Part shown: in pieces, positions 57,793 through 64,000 of the stretch
Position numbering within the stretch: the stretch's first letter is position 1
Layout: every line of letters begins with the position of its first letter
From: Nitrosomonas sp.
Lineage (GTDB): Bacteria > Pseudomonadota > Gammaproteobacteria > Burkholderiales > Nitrosomonadaceae
Assembly (NCBI GenBank): GCA_031316255.1
Contig: JALDQW010000001.1
Span: 806,001 to 870,000 of the forward strand
Length of the DNA: 64,000 bases
Reading direction: 5' to 3'
Translations under genes and position numbers: made by a program
The notes under the pieces: model-generated
The model's input: only the letters and a program-made list of their open reading frames with translations
The model's database searches: none
What the model was told of the DNA's origin: nothing

Positions 57793-57875
57793 TCGAGCAT
57801 GAATAGCCAGCAGACTGGATGTAACTGAGGTTTGATCTGTCTGGCGTTAAGCGATTTATAAGTTACTGAGTTTAA

Positions 57876-58664
57876 ATGAATGAATTTATGTTGAAATATT
57901 CGTGGATATCTTTTATCCGGATGTTGGTTTTGTTATTGGCGGCATGGTTTATACCTGTGGCAATTGCGAAAGCGTCGAGTCTGGAGAATCTGGCGCAGTC
58001 GCTGGCAAAAATCCGCGGTGAAGTTGAAGCCTTGCAGACTGAACTGGATCTGGAAAAAGAAAAACATGCCAGCAGGATTACCTCGTTGTCGTCGCAACTG
58101 GCGGATTTAAGTGTTGAGGAACGCAGGCAAAACACGGCGATCGAGAAACTGGAGCATTCGCTTGCGAAATTATCGGAAGCCTCACTGCAGGCCGAGCAAT
58201 CCGGCGAGCAGTTAAAACCGATTTTGCTTAAGGTGCTGGCCGCTTACAAGCACTATGTTCTCACCGGATTTCCGTTCAAAATCGAAGACCGGATCAAAGC
58301 GATTAAAACACTCGAAGACAATCTCACCAATCAACTCGTTGATCCCAATAAGGCAGTCAATCAGGCATGGGCATTGATTGAAGATGAAATACGCCTGAGC
58401 AAGGAAAACGGTCTTTATCAACAAACCATTTCGCTGGATGGAGAGAAAGTGCTGGCTGACGTGGCAAAGCTCGGCACGGTATTTTTGTTTTTCCAGACGC
58501 GTGACAACAGGGCGGGAATGGCCAGAAAATCCGAAAACGGTGCGTGGAAATTTGAGGCGGCAAGTGCTACTGGCGACATACAGCGTATTGCAAAGTTGTT
58601 TGATGCACTCAAAAAGCAAATCCGCCAGGGCTATTTTGAATTACCCAATCCACTCAGCCAATAA
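57876..58664 (+). CDS. DUF3450 periplasmic coiled-coil protein
   Basis: The 262-residue protein has an N-terminal signal or anchor (FIRMLVLLLAAWFIPVAIAKA), a long coiled coil (about 33-110, EVEALQTELDLEKEKHASRI), then a globular part with LTGFPFKIEDRIKAIKTLEDNL and GTVFLFFQTRDNRAGMARKS. This is the DUF3450 family, which almost always precedes TtpC/ExbB-type genes in proteobacteria. It is the first gene of a seven-gene operon; the stop is only 3 bases before the next ATG. Confidence 0.85.
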   Translation: MNEFMLKYSWISFIRMLVLLLAAWFIPVAIAKASSLENLAQSLAKIRGEVEALQTELDLEKEKHASRITSLSSQLADLSVEERRQNTAIEKLEHSLAKLSEASLQAEQSGEQLKPILLKVLAAYKHYVLTGFPFKIEDRIKAIKTLEDNLTNQLVDPNKAVNQAWALIEDEIRLSKENGLYQQTISLDGEKVLADVAKLGTVFLFFQTRDNRAGMARKSENGAWKFEAASATGDIQRIAKLFDALKKQIRQGYFELPNPLSQ

Positions 58665-58667
58665 AAA

Positions 58668-60197
58668 ATGAACAAGTTTTTATCCCCGTTATCGATTCTG
58701 GCAATTGTAATTCTATTTGCCGGTGTTTCCGTTTCGGCGCATGCCGAAGAATCTGTCAGTGTGGCGTCCGAACCGGTTGCAGCGCCCGCACCTGCGGCAG
58801 AACCTGCGAACGGCGCAAATGCGCAGCAGTCATCGCCGGCACAACAAAAAATAGATCTGGAAACCGCGTACAAACGCGAATATGCATTTCTGGCGGCGCA
58901 AAAAAGGGAACTGACGGAACGTTTAAGGCAGTACAAATCGAGTACTCAAGGCGAAGACCGTACCCTGAATCAACGAATCAGTGTATTGGAGCGCGGTTCA
59001 GTCGAGCGATCCGCCAAAATTGACCAACTCAATGCGCAGCTGATTGAGGCGGAACGTAGCGAAGCGGCGGCATTGGAGCGCAGCGATGCGCTGGAGATCA
59101 CCTATGCACAGGCAAGCGTTACGCTAAAAAACCATGACATCGAGTTGCCTGCGTCATTGATGGAAACGGCAGGCAATGACGTTAAAAAAGTGGCGCAAAT
59201 CTTTAGCCAGGGGTTGTCGATACTGCGCAAGCTCAGCGCAATCCAGGCCGCGCCAGGTGAATTTTTTCTTGAAAGCGGTCAGCAGACCCAGGGCAGCATT
59301 ATCCGGTTGGGCAATATTGCCGCCTATGGCATAAGCGCTGATGGCAGCGGCATACTGGTTCCGGCGGGCGACAATCATTTCAAAATCTGGCGTGAACCCG
59401 GCGCCGACAGCGCGATCGCACTCAGTAAAAACCAACAGCCCAAGACGCTGCAACTGTTTATATTCGAGTCACGCACACAAGCCATCGATGAAATGGCGGA
59501 AAAAACCGTGCTTGAAATCATCAACTCAGGCGGCATCATCGGCTGGGTCATCGTGGGTCTCGGTGGACTGGTGGTGTTGCTGGTATTTGTGCGGATTTAT
59601 CTGCTGCGATCAAACAGCGCGAATACGCAGCAGATTTCCGATCAGGTGATACAACAGGTCATAGACGGCGATCTGGAAGGCGCGAAAAAAAGCTGTGAAA
59701 CCGATTCTTCCGCCATAGCACGCGTTTTATCCAACACACTGCGTCATCTCAAAGACGACCGCGATCACATGGAAAGCGTCGTGCATGAGGCGATTTTACG
59801 TGAATCCGGCGCGCTGGACCGTTTCGGTTCCGCCATTTTAGTGATTGCCTCGGTTTCCCCGTTGCTGGGTCTGCTTGGCACCGTGACCGGCATGATCGCC
59901 ACCTTTGATGTTATCACCGAGTTCGGCACCGGCGATCCCAAGTTACTGTCCGGCGGTATATCGATAGCGCTGGTGACGACCAAACTGGGTTTGATTGTGG
60001 CTATTCCGGCGCTGCTGGTGGGTTCGGTTTTATCGGCATGGGCGAGGAATATCAAACGGGATATGGAGCACTCGGCGCTCAGAGTGACCAATGCCTTTCT
60101 GGGCAGACCGGTATCGGAACCGGAGCCGCCGCAAGACAATGATAAAACGTTTACGCCAAACCCTGTGACGCCGGCAGTGGGTAATCCGGCAGTCTAG
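58668..60197 (+). CDS. TtpC-like MotA/TolQ/ExbB protein with long periplasmic domain
   Basis: The 509-residue protein has a signal peptide (SILAIVILFAGVSVSAHA), an Ala/Pro-rich linker, a coiled coil (about 60-150) and a periplasmic domain. A helix at about 288-310 follows, then a TolQ/ExbB core (SAILVIASVSPLLGLLGTVTGMIATFDV, GGISIALVTTKLGLIVAIPALL). This two-part layout is that of Vibrio TtpC, the fourth essential component of TonB2 systems. It should couple the proton-motive force to TonB with the smaller ExbB that follows. Confidence 0.87.
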   Translation: MNKFLSPLSILAIVILFAGVSVSAHAEESVSVASEPVAAPAPAAEPANGANAQQSSPAQQKIDLETAYKREYAFLAAQKRELTERLRQYKSSTQGEDRTLNQRISVLERGSVERSAKIDQLNAQLIEAERSEAAALERSDALEITYAQASVTLKNHDIELPASLMETAGNDVKKVAQIFSQGLSILRKLSAIQAAPGEFFLESGQQTQGSIIRLGNIAAYGISADGSGILVPAGDNHFKIWREPGADSAIALSKNQQPKTLQLFIFESRTQAIDEMAEKTVLEIINSGGIIGWVIVGLGGLVVLLVFVRIYLLRSNSANTQQISDQVIQQVIDGDLEGAKKSCETDSSAIARVLSNTLRHLKDDRDHMESVVHEAILRESGALDRFGSAILVIASVSPLLGLLGTVTGMIATFDVITEFGTGDPKLLSGGISIALVTTKLGLIVAIPALLVGSVLSAWARNIKRDMEHSALRVTNAFLGRPVSEPEPPQDNDKTFTPNPVTPAVGNPAV

Positions 60198-60208
60198 GAA
60201 ACAGTGAC

Positions 60209-60835
60209 ATGTCTGTAAACGTTCATGACTATCTTCTGCTGGTTCAGGAATTGTTCGCTGCTGGCGGCTTCGTCATGCCGCCGCTGTTTTTATGCGCCCT
60301 GCTGCTCTGGTACGGACTGGGTTACCGCTATTGGGCGCTGAAATCGAAACGATCCATGACGCTTTACGACATATTGGATGTATACAGCCGGAACAGCAAT
60401 CAAACACCCTGCAGCATCGTTGAGCAGGCCGTTCAACAAGGCGTGTTACTGAGAAAGCGCAATGTCAAAAGCCTGCGGCGTTATCTGGACGAGTTTTTTT
60501 ATGGCTATTTGAAGGAAATCCGGAAATTCTCGGTGATGACCAAAACAATCGTCATCATATCGCCGCTGCTCGGACTGTTGGGCACGGTAACCGGCATGAT
60601 CGAAACCTTCGACTCATTGGGATCGATGTCCCTGTTTACCCAGTCTGGCGGTATTGCAGGCGGCATATCGCAGGCGCTGATATCGACCCAGACAGGCCTG
60701 GCTGTTGCCATTCCGGGCATGCTCTTTCACAGCATGCTGCATAAAAAACAGCAGAAAATCGAACGTGAATTATTACAGATCAGAGAGCTGCTGTGCGTGC
60801 ACTCAGCACCACTGGCGCAGCCATTAAACCATTAA
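60209..60835 (+). CDS. exbB: ExbB-like proton channel subunit
   Basis: The 208-residue protein has three helices, with VMPPLFLCALLLWYGLGYRYW first and a core IVIISPLLGLLGTVTGMIETFDSLGSM and GGISQALISTQTGLAVAIPGMLFHS. These are the conserved ExbB/TolQ motifs. It forms the stator channel with ExbD. It begins 11 bp after the TtpC-like gene. Confidence 0.9.
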   Translation: MSVNVHDYLLLVQELFAAGGFVMPPLFLCALLLWYGLGYRYWALKSKRSMTLYDILDVYSRNSNQTPCSIVEQAVQQGVLLRKRNVKSLRRYLDEFFYGYLKEIRKFSVMTKTIVIISPLLGLLGTVTGMIETFDSLGSMSLFTQSGGIAGGISQALISTQTGLAVAIPGMLFHSMLHKKQQKIERELLQIRELLCVHSAPLAQPLNH

Positions 60836-60853
60836 TCAAACAGGATTTTTACC

Positions 60854-61261
60854 ATGCAATATCACGACGATCCGATAGAAACCGACGCAACCATCGATAT
60901 TGGTCCGATGATCGATATCGTTTTTATCCTGCTGATCTTTTTTATGGTGACGACAACATTTGTCAAGGATATGAAACTCGAACTCGAACGGCCCAAGGCG
61001 AGTAGCGCGGTAGCGGCTTCGAGCAAGGCGATTCGCCTTTTTGTCGATCAGCATGGCGACACCTATCTCGATGGCGAACCGGTGCGCATGTGGCTGATAC
61101 AAAGCAAATTACGTGATCTATTAAGCACATCGACCAGCAAAGTGGTTCTGGTGGTGACAGACGAAGGTGTTCCGGCGGGCAAACTGGTTGAAGTAGTCGA
61201 TCAGGCGCGCTTGTCGGGCGCGGAAAGTGTGGGTGTGGCAACCAAGAAAGAAGCGGGGTAA
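60854..61261 (+). CDS. exbD: ExbD-like biopolymer transport protein
   Basis: The 135-residue protein has a short cytosolic start and a single helix with the protonatable Asp (GPMIDIVFILLIFFMVTTTFVKD), followed by a periplasmic domain (KAIRLFVDQHGDTYLDGEPV, VVLVVTDEGVPAGKLVEVVDQARLSGAESVGVAT). This is normal for ExbD/TolR. It lies between ExbB and TonB genes, with 6 bp to the latter. Confidence 0.93.
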   Translation: MQYHDDPIETDATIDIGPMIDIVFILLIFFMVTTTFVKDMKLELERPKASSAVAASSKAIRLFVDQHGDTYLDGEPVRMWLIQSKLRDLLSTSTSKVVLVVTDEGVPAGKLVEVVDQARLSGAESVGVATKKEAG

Positions 61262-61267
61262 CCAATC

Positions 61268-61942
61268 ATGCAGGCAATAACGACAACGACAATGACAACA
61301 ACACAGCATTCTAAATTTAACAGTAAACACCGGGCTGCGATCGTATCAATGCTCATTGGCCCGGTGCTGGTTTTTAGCCTGATTCTGGCGATGAATCAGT
61401 TTATCGGCAAAGTTGACAAGACGCCGGTGCAGGAAGTCACCGAAATCGCCATGGTCAAACAAATTCAGGAAGAACCCAAGAAAGAAATCAAAAAAGTGGA
61501 GCCGCCAAGACGCATCACCCCATCTCAGGCGCCAGCGCCTTTTACCGGTCTTGATACCGCACTTTCGGGAATCGATCTTGGACTGCTGGGGTTGAACGCC
61601 GGGCAGATTGGTGAACTCGACGATTCGCTCATCGGCAATACGGGCAATGCCGTCATGACCGCTGATCTGGTCGATGTGCCGCCAAGAGCGGTTTCGCAAG
61701 GCAGCTTCAGGTACCCACCGTCGGCCAAAAAGAACGGTATCAGAGGGTATGTGGTTTTATCGATACTGGTCAGCGAGAAAGGCTCGGTAGACCAGGTTCA
61801 GGTGCTCGAGTCCAGCCCGTCCGGGGTATTTGACGCAGCGGCATTACAGGGTATCCGTTCGTGGCAGTTTGAACCGGCAAAATATCAGGGTGATGTCGTC
61901 AGGGTGTGGGCAAAGCAGCGGATTCGTTTTGATTTGTCGTGA
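61268..61942 (+). CDS. TonB-like energy transducer
   Basis: The 224-residue protein has one N-terminal helix (AAIVSMLIGPVLVFSLILAMNQF), a charged Pro/Lys segment (EEPKKEIKKVEPPRRITPS), and a C-terminal TonB domain (FRYPPSAKKNGIRGYVVLSILVSEKGSVDQVQVLESSPSGVFDAAALQGIRSWQFEPAKYQG). It is short, like TonB2 of vibrios. It would contact the receptor encoded two genes downstream. Confidence 0.92.
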   Translation: MQAITTTTMTTTQHSKFNSKHRAAIVSMLIGPVLVFSLILAMNQFIGKVDKTPVQEVTEIAMVKQIQEEPKKEIKKVEPPRRITPSQAPAPFTGLDTALSGIDLGLLGLNAGQIGELDDSLIGNTGNAVMTADLVDVPPRAVSQGSFRYPPSAKKNGIRGYVVLSILVSEKGSVDQVQVLESSPSGVFDAAALQGIRSWQFEPAKYQGDVVRVWAKQRIRFDLS

Positions 61943-61981
61943 TCGGATTGAGTATTCAGACTATCAAGCTGTAGGCGCCTT

Positions 61982-63145
61982 ATGTTTCTGAGAATCCGAT
62001 GCCTAACCCTGTTCAGCATGGTTGTCTTGCTGGGGATGTTGAACGGCATAGTCTGGGCAGATGAAAACCGGACACAGTCGAGCGATTTTCTGGAACTGGC
62101 AGCGGTGATGCTCCGGGACGGTCACAGCGACCGTGCCTTGCTCGCCTTGCAGAGTGTCGATCTCGAAGATGAAAAAACCGATTTGGCGCGGTTTTATACG
62201 CTGCAGGGCCTGGCGTATTTGAATCTGAACGATTTCATTGCGGCCAAAGACAGTTTGCAGCGGGCCATTCAAAACGGACAAACGGAAACCGTTATTTTTG
62301 TTTATCTGGCGCAGGCGCACTATGCGCTCAAGGAATACCAACACACAATCCAGGCGATAGGCAAATCCGGCGAGCATGCCAGCAGAGCCGACCTGATCGT
62401 ATTAAAAGCACAGGCCTACTGGCATCTGGAAAAACCCGATGCCGCCATCAATACACTCATTGAAGGGCAACGCTTGTATCCCCAGGATTACAGCTTTCTC
62501 AGACGCCAGGTGTTTTATTTTGTCGAGCTTGAGCTGTTTCATGAAGCGGCTCAACTGGGCAGGCGATACCTGGCGCAATCGAAAGCCGCCGCAGAAGATT
62601 ATATCGCCATAGGCAATGCGCTGCGGCTGAGCAGGCAGTACCAGGAAGCGCTGGCGATACTTGAAATTGCCCGATTGCAATTCCCGAATAACGAAATGGT
62701 TGCGAAACTGCTCGCACACACGTATCTTGATCAGGGACAGCTCAATTCGGCGGCGTTCATTCTTGAACAGGCGGCATTACTGAATCCGGAGCTGCTGTCG
62801 GAAGCCGCAGAAGTTTACCGCCGTGCAAACCGCTTTCATAAGGCCCTGACGCTGAATGAAGGCGTGCGGGATCAATCGGTCAAGTTCAAGCAACGCTTGT
62901 CTATTCTGCTGGCGCTCAAGCAGTACGAGCGCGCCGCCAACATGGAATCCAGCCTGTACCGCACGGGACTGCTGGAAGACCAGCATGTACGTTACGCGTT
63001 GGCGTATGCCTATTTCTCCAGCAACCGTTTTCCACAAGCGCATAAACACCTGGAACATTTGACCGAACCCGAACTCTTCAGAAAAGGTATTGAGCTGCGC
63101 CGGTTGATGCAAATGTGTAAAGAAGAACCGTGGAAGTGTTTATAA
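61982..63145 (+). CDS. Exported TPR protein of the TonB operon
   Basis: The 387-residue protein has a signal peptide (FSMVVLLGMLNGIVWA) and about seven to nine TPR-like helical repeats across the rest (LQGLAYLNLNDFIAAKDSLQRAIQ, AIGNALRLSRQYQEALAILEIARLQFPNNEMVAKLLAHTYLDQGQLNSA). Periplasmic TPR proteins are regular members of TtpC-type TonB2 operons, probably as a scaffold between TonB and receptor. It lies 39 bp after tonB. Confidence 0.85.
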   Translation: MFLRIRCLTLFSMVVLLGMLNGIVWADENRTQSSDFLELAAVMLRDGHSDRALLALQSVDLEDEKTDLARFYTLQGLAYLNLNDFIAAKDSLQRAIQNGQTETVIFVYLAQAHYALKEYQHTIQAIGKSGEHASRADLIVLKAQAYWHLEKPDAAINTLIEGQRLYPQDYSFLRRQVFYFVELELFHEAAQLGRRYLAQSKAAAEDYIAIGNALRLSRQYQEALAILEIARLQFPNNEMVAKLLAHTYLDQGQLNSAAFILEQAALLNPELLSEAAEVYRRANRFHKALTLNEGVRDQSVKFKQRLSILLALKQYERAANMESSLYRTGLLEDQHVRYALAYAYFSSNRFPQAHKHLEHLTEPELFRKGIELRRLMQMCKEEPWKCL

Positions 63146-63188
63146 CAGTCAAATCAAATCCAGCATTCTGTCCGGTCAGCCCCGCGTT

Positions 63189-64000
63189 ATGAACAAATTC
63201 CTGATAATTTTATACCATCTGGCTATTTCATTGATGGTCATGCTGATCAGTGCGTCTGCCTGGGGAGAATCCGGCAAAGCGGAGCTGGCTGAATTCTCGA
63301 TTTATCTGTTTCAGGAAGGATTGCCGATCGCCGATGCGGAACTGACCATACTCAGCGTGGACGACGGTCAATCAGGGCTGTTGCCCGAATCGGATCTGCC
63401 TGCCGTTATCGACTGGCGCGGCAATGGCGGCGCAACCGTTAAAACCGGCGACAGCGGCAGTGTTGCGGCAAAGCTGCCGCCCGGCAGCTACCATATGAAA
63501 CTGAATACCGGCGGGCAGTCGTTTGAATTCGACCTGCCGTTGCGGCCGGCTGAAAACGTACAAATCCTGTTGACGTTTTATCCCGATGGCCGCGAACCGC
63601 AATTGAATATCGAAAGTTCGGTTACCGGCACCATGGCCGGCGCTGACGCCATGGCGGAAAAGCCGGTGGTTGAAGGCGACGGTTTGATGAGTGTAAAAGT
63701 GATTTCAATTGAAACCAACCGGCCGGTCAAGGATGTACAGGTATTTGTCAGCGGTTTGCAGCAGCAATTCAGGACAAATGATGAAGGCCTGCTTCAGGCA
63801 GAAATCCCGGTTGGCAGCTACAGTGTTTCATTATTGCACCCGGCATTCAGCAGCCAGACACAGGATGCGGTGGAAATTACCAGGGACGAGACAACCGAGC
63901 TCGCATTCAGCCTGACACCGGCAGGCGTGGAACTCGCCGAATATGTGGTGCTGGAACCGCATCTGGCGGGCACACTGGCCTCAGTTATCGAGGAACAAAA
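63189..64000 (+). CDS. TonB-dependent receptor with carboxypeptidase-regulatory-like repeats, 3' end off window
   Basis: The frame starts at an ATG (63189) and stays open to the window edge, giving the first 270 residues. A signal peptide (IILYHLAISLMVMLISASAWG) is followed by two beta-sandwich repeats of the carboxypeptidase-regulatory type (IYLFQEGLPIADAELTILS ... TGDSGSVAAKLPPGSYHMKL, and VISIETNRPVKDVQVFVSGLQQQFRTNDEGLLQAEIPVGSYSVSL). Then comes what looks like the lead-in to a plug domain (LAEYVVLEPHLAGTLASVIEEQ). This is the receptor expected at the end of such operons. Substrate unknown. Confidence 0.8.
   Translation, partial: MNKFLIILYHLAISLMVMLISASAWGESGKAELAEFSIYLFQEGLPIADAELTILSVDDGQSGLLPESDLPAVIDWRGNGGATVKTGDSGSVAAKLPPGSYHMKLNTGGQSFEFDLPLRPAENVQILLTFYPDGREPQLNIESSVTGTMAGADAMAEKPVVEGDGLMSVKVISIETNRPVKDVQVFVSGLQQQFRTNDEGLLQAEIPVGSYSVSLLHPAFSSQTQDAVEITRDETTELAFSLTPAGVELAEYVVLEPHLAGTLASVIEEQ

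Larger units (their letters stand above)
57448..57875. other. Divergent regulatory region with two PHO boxes
   Basis: This 428-bp region separates phoB (minus) and the TonB-system operon (plus). It carries one PHO box for each direction, about 190 bp apart. No gene is supported. Confidence 0.7.

Overview
The window looks like chromosome of a Gram-negative betaproteobacterium, most likely a Nitrosomonas-type ammonia oxidiser. This rests on a complete urease cluster with a dedicated urea transporter, a Tat-exported beta-carbonic anhydrase, outer-membrane receptors and porins, many degraded IS elements and a moderate base composition. No amo, hao or rRNA gene is present, so the genus is inference. 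I saw no tRNA, CRISPR array or prophage.

Layout. 1-5147: the 5' part of a NYN-domain gene, a lipoprotein with an FNR-type box upstream, a GT2 glycosyltransferase, and a metal-type two-component system. 5561-13713: a co-oriented run of phosphoryl and lipid enzymes (SixA-like phosphatase, DAG-kinase-like lipid kinase, glycosyltransferase, PAP2 phosphatase, patatin, PlcP/LpxH-like metallophosphoesterase, exported metallophosphoesterase, exported GDPD). 14018-19325: a plasma-membrane-type P-ATPase, a small membrane protein, an intact IS with 16-bp target duplications, and a Crp/Fnr regulator. 19326-25930: a MITE-like element and hairpins, a large RTX-type extracellular nuclease, an acyltransferase/N-acyltransferase fusion, and an IS5 remnant. 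26107-42834: a nickel and urea block with a TonB receptor, NikR, carbonic anhydrase, and on the minus strand ureE-metal ABC transporter-porin-ureDABC-ureF-ureG-urea transporter, then a Usp. 43183-44640: two broken, abutting IS5-family elements. 45029-64000: a phosphate block with an exported phytase-like esterase, an atypical pyruvate kinase, pstSCAB-phoU, phoB, and a DUF3450-TtpC-ExbB-ExbD-TonB-TPR-receptor operon that runs off the right edge.

How the genes work together. Urea enters through a porin and an inner-membrane channel, UreABC hydrolyses it, and UreDEFG load nickel. NikR and a TroA/ZnuA-type ABC importer beside ureE probably handle the metal, and the carbonic anhydrase may interconvert the CO2 and bicarbonate released. 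On the phosphate side, PHO boxes with -10 elements about 8-10 bp downstream lie before pstS, phoB and the TonB operon, with a weaker candidate before the nuclease. This suggests a Pho regulon that includes a dedicated TonB2/TtpC outer-membrane uptake system. That system, and the possible phospholipid-to-glycolipid remodelling cluster at 6-11 kb, are the most interesting parts of the window.
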